DNA from: Streptomyces sp. CB02959
Lineage (GTDB): Bacteria; Actinomycetota; Actinomycetes; Streptomycetales; Streptomycetaceae
Assembly (NCBI RefSeq): GCF_002803155.1
Contig: NZ_NNBP01000013.1
Coordinates: forward strand, 185,699-249,698
Direction of reading: 5' to 3'
DNA: 64,000 nucleotides
In this document: one piece after another, positions 17,177 to 25,133 of the stretch
Layout of the letters: each line of letters opens with the position of its first letter
Numbering within the stretch: the stretch's first letter is position 1
Made by a program: the position numbers and the translations under genes
Notes under the pieces: generated by a model
What the model saw: only the letters and a program-made list of their open reading frames with translations
Told to the model about the DNA's origin: nothing
Database searches by the model: none

Positions 17177-18052
17177 TCAGCCCAACGGCTTCGTGACCTC
17201 GGCGCGAATCTTTCCGGCGGTGTCCGCGAACTCCTGGAGGTCCACCGACCGCGGGTCCTTCGTCAGGTCGGCGGCGTCGGTCCGGGCCAGGTTCACACTC
17301 GTACGGAAGTCCGCCCAGACGCAGAACGCCAGAGTGATCTTCTGGCCCATCTCCTGGCGCACATCGACCCCGCAGGTCACCGGGGCGCCGCCACCGCGGG
17401 GCGTGAAAATCTTCTCCGGCACCGCGACCTGGGTGCCGGAGTCGTCCTTCATGCCGCGGATGGAGTGGTCGACGGTGGTCTGCGGGTCGTCGATCGTGCC
17501 GTAGAGCCCCACCATCACCAGCGACACGGTCCCGCTGGTGTACTGCCCGCCCACGGAGGTGATGCCGTGCTCGTTGGCGCCGTCCCGGGGGACGGAGGCG
17601 CCGGCCTGCTGGGAGATGTCCTTGGTGAGGGTGTACGTGCCGCCCGCCAGTGTCTGCGGCACCGTGATCCGGTACTTCGGTCCGGACGCGGCGCCGGTGC
17701 CGCCGCCCCCGCCACCGCCGCCGAAGACCAGCGCGGACGCGATACCGCCGACCACGAGGACGCCCGCGACCGCCCCGATGATGCCCCAGACCTTCCCGGT
17801 GTTGCGCCGGGGCGGGACCGGCGGGGGCATGCCCGGACCCGGGTATCCGTACGGGGCCTGCGGTGCCCCTCCGTAGGGCGCCTGCGGAGTGCCGTAGGGG
17901 CCGGGGCCGTAGGGTGCCGCCCCCGGCGCCGGGGGACCGCCCGGTATCTGCGGCGGGGGACCGGCCGGCGGTCCGGGGTACGGGCTGCCGCCGGGCGCGC
18001 CGTATCCGGGCGTGCCGCCGAAATCCTGGGGCGAGGGCTGAGGTGTCGTCAC
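17177..18052 (-). CDS. membrane-anchored protein with proline/glycine-rich cytoplasmic tail
   Basis: A 291-aa protein. Residues 1-85 are Pro/Gly/Tyr-rich, residues ~88-112 form one membrane helix (VWGIIGAVAGVLVVGGIASALVFGG), and the remaining ~170 residues form an extracytoplasmic domain with one Cys pair (VTCGVDVRQEMG and LAFCVWADFR). This architecture is common in Streptomyces, often with DUF4352-like or unknown outer domains; I do not recognise this one. The first half of the outer domain contains YTLTKDISQQAG. Function unknown. Confidence 0.8.
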   Translation of the reverse strand: MTTPQPSPQDFGGTPGYGAPGGSPYPGPPAGPPPQIPGGPPAPGAAPYGPGPYGTPQAPYGGAPQAPYGYPGPGMPPPVPPRRNTGKVWGIIGAVAGVLVVGGIASALVFGGGGGGGGTGAASGPKYRITVPQTLAGGTYTLTKDISQQAGASVPRDGANEHGITSVGGQYTSGTVSLVMVGLYGTIDDPQTTVDHSIRGMKDDSGTQVAVPEKIFTPRGGGAPVTCGVDVRQEMGQKITLAFCVWADFRTSVNLARTDAADLTKDPRSVDLQEFADTAGKIRAEVTKPLG

Positions 18053-18061
18053 CTGCGTACC

Positions 18062-18568
18062 CTACCCAGCGTCACCTTCTTGGTGATCATGGCCGGAATC
18101 CGCCGGGGAATCCGTTGCGGCCGGCGCTCCCTGGACCGCCCGGTGGAGCAGGGCGAGGAACTGCTCGCGTTCCTCGGGGGAGAAGTCGGCCAGGATCTGC
18201 TCGTTCACCGAGAGGACCGCGGGGGCGAGGTCGGTGGCCCAGGTGCGTCCGCCGCCGGTGATGCGGATCATCTTGCGGCGGCGGTCGGCCGGATCCTTGG
18301 TGAGTTCGACCAGGCCCCGTCGCCGCAGGCGGTCCAGCAGGGGTGCGGCGGTCGACTTGTCGAGGTGGGCGAGGGCGCCGAGGGTGCCCTGGTCCATGTC
18401 GCCGTGGGTGTGGAGCAGGCTCAGGACGGTGAACTGCGGGCCGGTGAGGTCGCGGTCCACCTGGTCGTGCCAGAGCCGGGTGTGCAGTTGGTTCAACTGC
18501 CGGGCCAGCGGCCCGACTCCGGTGATCGCGGCGGCCACGTCCCGCGCGTCTTCCTCTTTCCGTGCCAT
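18062..18568 (-). CDS. MarR-family regulator divergent from the UbiX/UbiD locus
   Basis: A 168-aa MarR protein: LNQLHTRLWHDQVDRDLTGPQFTVLSLLHTHG, winged helix GTLGALAHLDKSTAAPLLDRLRRRGLVELTKDPADRRRKMIRI. MarR repressors of phenolic-acid decarboxylase loci respond to the aromatic acid itself, and this gene is transcribed away from a UbiD decarboxylase over an inverted repeat of the right kind. An alternative ATG lies at 18580. Likely ligand: an aromatic or phenolic acid (inference). Confidence 0.88.
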   Translation of the reverse strand: MARKEEDARDVAAAITGVGPLARQLNQLHTRLWHDQVDRDLTGPQFTVLSLLHTHGDMDQGTLGALAHLDKSTAAPLLDRLRRRGLVELTKDPADRRRKMIRITGGGRTWATDLAPAVLSVNEQILADFSPEEREQFLALLHRAVQGAPAATDSPADSGHDHQEGDAG

Positions 18569-18607
18569 TGCTCCCCGCATTCGTCCGGTGCCGGCCACCC
18601 GCTTGAT

Positions 18608-18655
18608 TAGGACGTACACGTACTTTACCGTGGAGCCAGATAGGACGTGTACGTC
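18608..18655. promoter_or_regulatory. MarR operators upstream of the decarboxylase locus
   Basis: TAGGACGT occurs as a direct repeat at 18608-18615 and 18641-18648, and GACGTACACGT (18611-18621) is the exact complement of ACGTGTACGTC (18645-18655), an 11-bp inverted repeat with a 23-bp spacer. The site lies between the MarR start (18568) and the ubiX remnant start (18693), as expected for an autorepressing MarR. Confidence 0.72.
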
Positions 18656-18692
18656 GTAAATGGCTGCGGGGGCGGAAGAGGAGGACGGTGCC

Positions 18693-18955
18693 ATGCGCCT
18701 CGTCGTCGCGATGACCGGTGCCACCGGCGCGCCCATCGGAGTGCGCCTGCGCGGATGGGCGCCGTCGTGCTGCCCCCCGTCCTCACCTTCTACAACCGGC
18801 CCACCGGCATCGACGACCTCGTCGCCCGCATCCTCGACCAGTTCGGGCTGGACCTCCCCACCGCCCGGCGCTGGAACGGCATGCGCCGGGACGCGGCCGA
18901 CCGGACGGCGGAGCCGGACGCCGGGGCCGCCGGCCCACCGGCGCGCCCGAGCTGA
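18693..18955 (+). pseudogene. ubiX-like flavin prenyltransferase remnant (internal deletion plus frameshift)
   Basis: A good ribosome site (GGAGG) precedes MRLVVAMTGATGAPIGVRL, the N-terminal nucleotide-binding strand of UbiX. At about 18752 the sequence jumps, in a different frame, to MGAVVLPPVLTFYNRPTGIDDLVARILDQFGLDLP, the C-terminal end of the same family. About 130 of ~200 residues are missing and the frames do not match. UbiX makes prenylated FMN for UbiD enzymes, so the neighbouring decarboxylase now depends on another UbiX in the genome. Confidence 0.85.
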
Positions 18956-19043
18956 CGCCCGCGCCGTCCCTCCCCACCCCGGCCTCCGCGCCGGCACCCC
19001 TTGCTTCCCTCCGTTCGCCTCCCCTCCGTGAGAAAGGTTCGCC

Positions 19044-20555
19044 ATGCCCCAACGCGGCAGTGCCCTCAACTTCCGGGACTTCGTCGACGAACTGCTCGCC
19101 GTGGGCGACGCGGTGGACATCCGCCGACCCGTCGACCCCACCCTCGAAGCCGCCGCCGTCACCCGGCGCGTCTACGAGACCCGCAGCCCCGCCCCGCTGT
19201 TCGGGAACCTGACCGGCACCGAGCCCGGCTTCCGCCTGCTCGGCGCGCCCGCCGGCCTGAGCAGCCGCACCTCCGGCACCTACGGCAGGCTCGCCGCGCA
19301 CTTCGGAATGGCGCGCGACACCACACCCCGGGAACTGCTGGAGAAGCTGATCGCCGCCATGCACGCCGAACCCGTCGCCCCGCGCGTCGTGGAAACCGGC
19401 CCCTGCAAGGAGCACGTGCTCCGGGGCGACGCGGTGGACCTGGAGCGGTTCCCGGTCCCGCTGCTCCACCAGCAGGACGGCGGCCGCTACTTCGGCACCT
19501 ACGGCTTCCACGTCGTGCGCACCCCGGACGGGCGCTGGACGAGCTGGTCGATCAGCCGCAGCATGCTCCACGGCCCCACCACGCTGGTCGGCCCGGCCAT
19601 GCCCCAGCAGCACCTCGGCATGATCCACCGGATGTGGCAGGAGAAGGGCGAACCCACACCGTGGGCCATGGTGCTCGGCGCCCCGCCCGCGGCGCTGGCC
19701 GCCGCCGGCATGCCGCTGCCCGCCGAGGTCGACGAGGACGGTTACGTCGGCGCGCTGACCGGCAGCCCCGTCGAGGTGGTCCGCACCGAGACCAACGGCC
19801 TCCACGCCCCGGCCAACGCCGAGATCGTGCTGGAGGGGTACATCAGCCCCGACGAGACCGCGCCCGAGGGGCCGATGGGCGAGTACCACGGCCACACGTT
19901 CACCGAGCGCAAGCCCCAACCCGTCTTCCACGTCGAGGCCGTCACCCACCGCTCCGATCCGATCCTGCCGATCTGCGTCGCGGGCCTGCCGCCGGAGGAG
20001 AACCACACCATCTGGGGCACGATGATCTCCGCCGCCGCCCTGGACCAGCTGCGCGCCGACGGCCTGCCGGTCGATCTGGCCTGGTGTTCCTACGAGGCCG
20101 CGACGTGCTGGATCGTGGTCTCCATCGACCTCCGGCGACTGGCCGAAACCGGCATGGACGAACGGCGGTTGGCGGACGCGGTGGCCGGCAGTCTCTTCGG
20201 TTCGCACGCCGGATGGCTGGTGCCCAAGGTCATCCTCGTCGCCGACGACATCGACATCACCGACATCGACCAGGTGGTGTGGGCGATGGCCACCCGCTAC
20301 CACCCCGGCGCCGGCGAGTACACGTACCCCGACGCGCCGGGCATCCCGATGGTCCCCTACCTGACCGCCGAGGAAGCCCGCTCCGGCCGGGGCGGCAAGG
20401 CCGTCGTGAGCTGCCTGCTGCCCGAACACTTCACCGGGCGCACCCACGGCGTCCCCACCGACTTCCGCCACGCGTATCCCGCCGCGCTCCAACGGAAGGT
20501 GCTCGACCACTGGGCCGACTACGGCTTCGCCGCGCCGGGGCGACCGGCCCGCTGA
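19044..20555 (+). CDS. UbiD-family prenyl-FMN-dependent (phenolic acid type) decarboxylase
   Basis: A full-length 503-aa UbiD protein. Visible features are the N-terminal LNFRDFVDELLAVGDAVDI, the prFMN/Mn region SISRSMLHGP (Arg172) and EGPMGEYHGH (Glu275, Glu280), the R-E-E set of the family, and the C-terminal YPAALQRKVLDHWADYGF. These enzymes reversibly decarboxylate aromatic or unsaturated acids. The MarR gene and ubiX remnant upstream match the vanillate/4-hydroxybenzoate decarboxylase (VdcBC/BsdBC) arrangement, though no small BsdD-like subunit is present. Confidence 0.9.
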   Translation: MPQRGSALNFRDFVDELLAVGDAVDIRRPVDPTLEAAAVTRRVYETRSPAPLFGNLTGTEPGFRLLGAPAGLSSRTSGTYGRLAAHFGMARDTTPRELLEKLIAAMHAEPVAPRVVETGPCKEHVLRGDAVDLERFPVPLLHQQDGGRYFGTYGFHVVRTPDGRWTSWSISRSMLHGPTTLVGPAMPQQHLGMIHRMWQEKGEPTPWAMVLGAPPAALAAAGMPLPAEVDEDGYVGALTGSPVEVVRTETNGLHAPANAEIVLEGYISPDETAPEGPMGEYHGHTFTERKPQPVFHVEAVTHRSDPILPICVAGLPPEENHTIWGTMISAAALDQLRADGLPVDLAWCSYEAATCWIVVSIDLRRLAETGMDERRLADAVAGSLFGSHAGWLVPKVILVADDIDITDIDQVVWAMATRYHPGAGEYTYPDAPGIPMVPYLTAEEARSGRGGKAVVSCLLPEHFTGRTHGVPTDFRHAYPAALQRKVLDHWADYGFAAPGRPAR

Positions 20556-20605
20556 GGGGCCGCTGCCCCCACCGCCGGCCCCCGGCGCCCGCCGGAGCGT
20601 CCCGC

Positions 20606-21709
20606 TCAGGGGAAGCGCAGTACGGGCTTGACGACCTCGCCCGCGGCCGCGGCCCGCGCGGCGTCCTCGATCTCGTGGAACGGGAACTCGGTGATGATCT
20701 CGTCGAGCGGGAGGACGCCCTCGCGGTACAGGTCGACGAGGCGGGGGAGGAACGCCGCGGGATCCGCGTCCCCTTCGATGACGCCGCGGATCCGGATGCC
20801 CTTCGTCAGCACCGTCATGATGTCGAATTCGGCGCGGCCGCCGACCCCGACCAGGGCCAGCGTGCCGCGCTGGGCGAGCGCCGCGATGGCCTGGGAGATC
20901 ACCCCCGACTGCCCGGTGGTGTCGATGGCGAAGCGGGCGCCGCCCCCGGCGTGGTCGCGGACCGCGGCCCCGACATCCGCCACCGCGGTGGGGTCGACGG
21001 CCGCCACGGCACCGAACTTCAGGGCCTTGTCGCGCCGGGCCGCCAGTGGATCGACGGCGATGACCCGGCAGCCCTCGGCGACCGCGGTCATGACGGAGGT
21101 GAGCCCGACACTGCCCGCGCCGAAAACCGCCACCGACGCCCCCCGCGGCGGACGCAGCACGTTGAGGACCGTGCCGGCCCCGGTCTGCACGCCACAGCCG
21201 AGCGGCGCCGCAACGGCCGGCGGCAGGTCCGCGGGCACCTTGACGACGTTGCTGGTGTGCGCGAGGGCGTACGTGGCGAAGGAGGACTGGCCGAAGAAGC
21301 TGCCGTAGACGGTGCTGCCGTCCCCGGCCCGGGACAGCGGACTGGTGCCGTCAGGCCGGGTGCCGCCGGCGTTGAGGGCGAAGATGCCCGTCTCGCAGTA
21401 GGCGGGGTGGCCGGCCGAGCACTGGCCGCAGGTGGTGCAACTGCGGTAGCTCAGGCACACGTTGTCGCCCGGCCGTACGCCGGTCACCCCGTCGCCCACC
21501 GCCGCCACGACACCGGCGCCTTCATGGCCGAAGACCATCGGGCAGAGCTGCCGCGGCCACTTCTGCCGGCTGCTGAGGTCGGTGTGGCAGATACCGGCCG
21601 CCGCGATCCTGACCAGGACCTCGTCGGACCGGGGCGAGTCGATGACGAGGTCGTCGCGAAGGGTGAAGGGTCCGCCGGGAGCTTCCACGACGGCTGCCTG
21701 AATGCGCAT
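20606..21709 (-). CDS. zinc-dependent alcohol dehydrogenase (aryl-alcohol type)
   Basis: A 367-aa medium-chain dehydrogenase. Catalytic zinc ligands Cys41 (GICHTDL) and His62-Glu63 (FGHEGAG), structural zinc cysteines at 91, 94, 97 and 105 (SCTTCGQCSAGHPAYC), and the NAD fold VAVFGAGSVGLTSVM. The insertion after the structural zinc and GCGVQTGAGTVLNVL match benzyl/aryl-alcohol dehydrogenases. Convergent with the UbiD gene 50 bp away, so both may belong to aromatic metabolism (inference). The start MRIQAAVVEA is the family start; the frame upstream is not conserved. Confidence 0.9.
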   Translation of the reverse strand: MRIQAAVVEAPGGPFTLRDDLVIDSPRSDEVLVRIAAAGICHTDLSSRQKWPRQLCPMVFGHEGAGVVAAVGDGVTGVRPGDNVCLSYRSCTTCGQCSAGHPAYCETGIFALNAGGTRPDGTSPLSRAGDGSTVYGSFFGQSSFATYALAHTSNVVKVPADLPPAVAAPLGCGVQTGAGTVLNVLRPPRGASVAVFGAGSVGLTSVMTAVAEGCRVIAVDPLAARRDKALKFGAVAAVDPTAVADVGAAVRDHAGGGARFAIDTTGQSGVISQAIAALAQRGTLALVGVGGRAEFDIMTVLTKGIRIRGVIEGDADPAAFLPRLVDLYREGVLPLDEIITEFPFHEIEDAARAAAAGEVVKPVLRFP

Positions 21710-21860
21710 CAGTTTCTTTGGCTTTCCGGGGTGTTGGCGGTGCTGGCGAAGGTGGAGCGGTCGGTCCGAGGGTATGCCGGGACGCCCGGGCGGTGCAGCC
21801 CCGCGCCCCGCGGAACGGGGCCCGTGAAGGCCGCCTTGAGGCCACCGACACCTGACCAAC

Positions 21861-22205
21861 TCAGGCCCACACCGCCTTGACCACGGCGTGGCCCGCTGCG
21901 GCCGCCCGCGCGTAGAACCCTTGGAGGCCCCGGTGATGGTCGAAGAACTCCTGCCCGACCTGCGCCTCGTCCCCTCCGTAGCCGCTGAACCCGGCACCGG
22001 CGGCGTGCCACAGCTCGTCGAAGGCGACACTCGCGAGGAAGCCCGCGGCCTGTGACACCCCCGGCGGATCCAGCAGCATCAGGGGCGGGTCAAAGGTGTC
22101 GGCATCGGCGCCGTGTGCCACGGGGCGCCCGCCGTAGATCGGCAACGTCCAGGATGCGTCGGCCTCCGCATCGAGGGCATCGGCGGCGGCGTAGAGGTCG
22201 TTGAC
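21861..22205 (-). pseudogene. DUF1877-like protein, 5'-truncated
   Basis: From about 22205 the minus frame reads ALDAEADASWTLPIYGGRPV, PPLMLLDPPGVSQAAGFLASVAFDELW and a C-terminal GLQGFYARAAAAGHAVVKAVW, consistent with the second half of DUF1877/YfbM proteins (about 160-200 aa when whole). The first half is absent and the sequence upstream (to 22304) shows no similarity. Probably a decayed gene; moderate confidence in the family call. Confidence 0.55.
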
Positions 22206-22300
22206 GGAGTCCCGATGTCCCGTCTCCTGGCGCGGAATCCCAGGTGCTGCCGAGACGCCCTCCGACCCCCGAGCGCCGTGTGACGTCCTCCTTGCCGCGA

Positions 22301-22843
22301 TCAACGAGTGGTGGTGACGTACTGATCCGACGACAGCTCGAACACCCGGACCGGCCGGCCGCTGGTGGGATGGACGGTCTCACGGACCGGGTGCATCCCC
22401 AGTTTGGTCATGATCCGTTCGGAGGCGTCGTTGCCCACGTGAGTGATGCTGACGATCCGCTCCAGCCCCCGCTCTTCGAACCCGAACCGGACAGCGGCCG
22501 CAGCGGCCTCGGTGGCCAAGCCCTGCCCCCAGTGGGAACGTCCCAGCCGCCAGCCGACCTCAACCGCCGGCAGTACCTCCGGCAAGAAGTGGGGTACCGA
22601 AAGGCCGGTGAACCCGGCCAGTTCGCCAGTGGCCCGGATCTCCACAGCGAACAGGCCGAAGCCCCGTGACTCCCACTCGCTCTCCCATGCCTGGATCCCG
22701 TCGCGAGTCTGCTGTTCGTCACGGACGCTGCCGTCACGGATCCACCGCATGACCTCGGGGTCGGCATTGATGGCAGCCATGGGCGCAACATCTTCCGCGC
22801 GCCAGCGACGCAGGATCAAACGGGAAGTCTCAAGCGTGACCAT
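22301..22843 (-). CDS. GNAT-family acetyltransferase (RimJ/RimL type)
   Basis: A 180-aa protein starting MVTLETSRLILRRWRAEDVAPMAAINADPEVMRWI, the RimJ/RimL opening. The acetyl-CoA loop is WRLGRSHWGQGLATEAAAAAVRFGFEERGLERIVSITHVGNDASERIMTKLGM. Full length for the family. Upstream in-frame Met at 22861 is possible but adds only six residues. Substrate unknown; many relatives acetylate ribosomal proteins or small molecules. Confidence 0.88.
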   Translation of the reverse strand: MVTLETSRLILRRWRAEDVAPMAAINADPEVMRWIRDGSVRDEQQTRDGIQAWESEWESRGFGLFAVEIRATGELAGFTGLSVPHFLPEVLPAVEVGWRLGRSHWGQGLATEAAAAAVRFGFEERGLERIVSITHVGNDASERIMTKLGMHPVRETVHPTSGRPVRVFELSSDQYVTTTR

Positions 22844-22907
22844 CGAACCATTCTGGATCACACAATGGGCTCTCCGCCATCCTCACCAGGCACTTGCGAT
22901 ACGCGCG

Positions 22908-23471
22908 TTAGTCCGGTGCGATGGCTTTGACCCAGTCCCCGACGGTCAGGACGTCCGCCCACTGCGGGAACAGTCTTTCGGTGAGGGTCCGGTGCACCTC
23001 GGGGTCGGTGTCGAGGCAGGCATCCGCCAGGACGGTGAGGCCGAAGTCCAGGTCGTTGGCCTGGCACAGGGTGTACAGCACGACACCGCTGGTGGCGATG
23101 CCGGTGAGGACGAGGCTGTCGATGCCGCGGGACCTGAGCACCAGGTCGAGGTCGCTGCCCGAGAACGCGCTGGCCCGCCGCTTGGTGATCACGACGTCGC
23201 CCTCCTGGGGCGCGACGTCGTGGTGGATCTCCGTACCGGGGGCTCCCTCGGTGAACAGGCCGTCCCGCACCGCGGCGGTGAGCACCTTGTGGCGAGGGCT
23301 GACGTCGGGCCGGCCCGGGCGGAGCCCGATGATCACGTAGATCACGGGGATGCCGGCCGCCCGGGCGCCGTCGATCGCTGTGCGCAGGCGCGGCAGGTAT
23401 CCGGAGCCGTCGTCCGCGATCGCCACGATGTCCTCTTGGACGTCCATCACGAGGAGAGCGCTGTGCGCCAT
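22908..23471 (-). CDS. isochorismatase-fold cysteine-hydrolase family protein with Cys replaced by Val
   Basis: A 187-aa isochorismatase-fold protein: ALLVMDVQED (Asp10), VVITKRRASAFSGSDL (Lys97), then GIATSGVVLYTLCQAND. The family pattern at the last site is GxATxxCV with the catalytic Cys; here position 130 is Val, so ordinary amidohydrolase chemistry is not expected. The gene lies 148 bp downstream of the KASII gene on the same strand and could be a late member of that operon, but its domain does not suggest a link. Confidence 0.82.
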   Translation of the reverse strand: MAHSALLVMDVQEDIVAIADDGSGYLPRLRTAIDGARAAGIPVIYVIIGLRPGRPDVSPRHKVLTAAVRDGLFTEGAPGTEIHHDVAPQEGDVVITKRRASAFSGSDLDLVLRSRGIDSLVLTGIATSGVVLYTLCQANDLDFGLTVLADACLDTDPEVHRTLTERLFPQWADVLTVGDWVKAIAPD

Positions 23472-23619
23472 GGTCGCCGTCCCTTCTTCGGTGGGGCACG
23501 AGAACGGTTCTTCGCGATCGGCCGGGGCGGCGTGGGAACGGCCGCTGCACCGCCGTGCCGAGGGCGAAGGTGTCGAGCACACCATGCTCGGTATCGGCCG
23601 CCCGCACAACTTCCCGGCG

Positions 23620-24864
23620 TCAGAGCGCCGGTCGGAAGGCGAGCACCGTGGTGTGGCCGCCGAAGCCCAGGGAGTTGCTGAGGGCGAGGCGGACGGGCTG
23701 AGGCCGGGGACGGCCGGTGACCAGGTCGAGGGCGGGGAGTTGGGGGTCGCGGCGCCGGAAGTTGGCGGTGGGCGGGACGAGTTGGTGTTTGACGGTCAGT
23801 GCGGTGAGCGCGGCCTCGATCGCCCCGGCGGCGCCCATGGTGTGGCCCAGGACTCCTTTGGCCGAGGTCACCGAGGGCGGTGAGGCGCCGAACAGCTGGT
23901 CCAGGGTGGCGGCCTCCGACCGGTCGTTGAGGGGGGTGCTGGTTCCGTGGGCGTTGATGTGGGCGACGTCGGCCGGAGCGGCTCCGGCGGAGCGCAGCGC
24001 CTCCTGTGTGGCCAGGCGCAGGCCCCGGCCCTCCGGGTCGGGGACCACCGGGTGGTGGGCGTCGGCGGAGAGGCCGTAGCCGGCGAGGCGCGCCTGGACC
24101 GGTGCCCGGCGGGCGGCGGCGTCCGCGGCACGTTCCAGTACGAGCACCCCCGCGCCCTCGGCGAGCACGAAGCCGTCCCGGTCCGCGTCGAAGGGGCGGG
24201 AGGCGCGGGCGGGGGTGTCGTGGCGGCGGGACAGGGCGCCCATGCGCGCGAACGCGGTGGCGCAGAGCGGGGTGACCATGGCGTCGGTGCCGCCGGCCAC
24301 GGCGATGTCGCAGGCACCCGCGGACAGCAGCAAGGCGGCCAGCGCCACCGCGGCGGCGCCCGATGCGCAGGCCGTCGCGGTGTGCAGGACCGGGCCCCGG
24401 GCGCCGAGGGCGATGGCCAGTTGCCCCGCGGCCATGTTGGGCAGGAACGCGGGGAGGGTGAGGGGGGAGACGGCTCGGGGGCCGCCGTCGGTGAGTTTGC
24501 GGTGCTGCTCCTCGTAGGTGCCCACGCCGCCGGCCGCCGATCCCAGGATCACCGCGACCCGGGCGGCGTCCCAGGAAGCCGGGTCCAGTCCGGCTGCGGA
24601 GACCGCCTCGTGGGCGGCGGCCAGGGCGAACTGGGTGCACCGGTCGTACTGCCAGGGCCGGGCACCGGGTACCTGGGTGCGCGGGTCGAAGTCGGGGACG
24701 CGGCAGGAGAATCCGACCGGCAGGCCCGCCAGTTCGGGGTCCGGCGCCGCGGTGCCCCGCCCGGCGCAGACCCCCGCCCAGGTCGCCGCGGTGCCGGAAC
24801 CGGCCGGGGTGACCAGGCCGATTCCGGTGACCGCGAGACCCGCGTCGTCGCCTGGGACGCTCAC
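23620..24864 (-). CDS. beta-ketoacyl-ACP synthase II (FabF-type)
   Basis: A 414-aa condensing enzyme with the full KASI/II triad: Cys166 in TATACASGAAA, His306 in INAHGTSTPLND, Lys336 and His341 in SAKGVLGHTMGAAGA. It elongates ACP-bound acyl chains with malonyl-ACP. Its GTG start overlaps the stop of the ACP gene (GTGA), so the two are translationally coupled. Single ketosynthase without a chain-length-factor partner, so it resembles fatty-acid or RedR-like enzymes rather than aromatic minimal PKS. Last core gene of the operon. Confidence 0.93.
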   Translation of the reverse strand: MSVPGDDAGLAVTGIGLVTPAGSGTAATWAGVCAGRGTAAPDPELAGLPVGFSCRVPDFDPRTQVPGARPWQYDRCTQFALAAAHEAVSAAGLDPASWDAARVAVILGSAAGGVGTYEEQHRKLTDGGPRAVSPLTLPAFLPNMAAGQLAIALGARGPVLHTATACASGAAAVALAALLLSAGACDIAVAGGTDAMVTPLCATAFARMGALSRRHDTPARASRPFDADRDGFVLAEGAGVLVLERAADAAARRAPVQARLAGYGLSADAHHPVVPDPEGRGLRLATQEALRSAGAAPADVAHINAHGTSTPLNDRSEAATLDQLFGASPPSVTSAKGVLGHTMGAAGAIEAALTALTVKHQLVPPTANFRRRDPQLPALDLVTGRPRPQPVRLALSNSLGFGGHTTVLAFRPAL

Positions 24865-25133
24865 CGCGGGGCTCCTCCCCGGTCGGCGGCGGCGCCCGCG
24901 CCGGACAGCTGTGCCGTCACGGCCTGCGCCACCTGTTCCAGGGTCAGTTCGGCGGCGGAGTCGTCCTCCTCCAGCGGGACGCCCCAGTGTTCCTGGAGGG
25001 TGACGTAGAGCTCGACGACGGCGAGGGAGTCGAGTTCCAGCGCGGCCAGGGTGCTGCCGGGGCGGACTTCCTCGGCGTCGACCTCGAACTTGTCGGTGAG
25101 GACGGTCACGAGGTGGTCGTAGACAGGGTCCAT
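24861..25133 (-). CDS. acyl carrier protein
   Basis: A 90-aa acidic four-helix protein with the phosphopantetheine site LELDSLAVVELYVTLQEHWG (Ser36). Residues ~1-78 form the ACP; the last dozen (GAGAAADRGG) are a flexible tail. The start ATG at 25133 lies inside the 3' end of the KASIII-A gene (28-bp overlap) and the stop overlaps the KASII start. It is clearly the dedicated carrier of this pathway. A phosphopantetheinyl transferase is not encoded nearby. Confidence 0.92.
   Translation of the reverse strand: MDPVYDHLVTVLTDKFEVDAEEVRPGSTLAALELDSLAVVELYVTLQEHWGVPLEEDDSAAELTLEQVAQAVTAQLSGAGAAADRGGAPR

Noticed and set aside
19001..21880. Very long open frame on the plus strand across UbiD and the alcohol dehydrogenase
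   Set aside because: High-GC shadow; it is antisense or out of frame to two genes with clear catalytic motifs and has no protein-like pattern itself.
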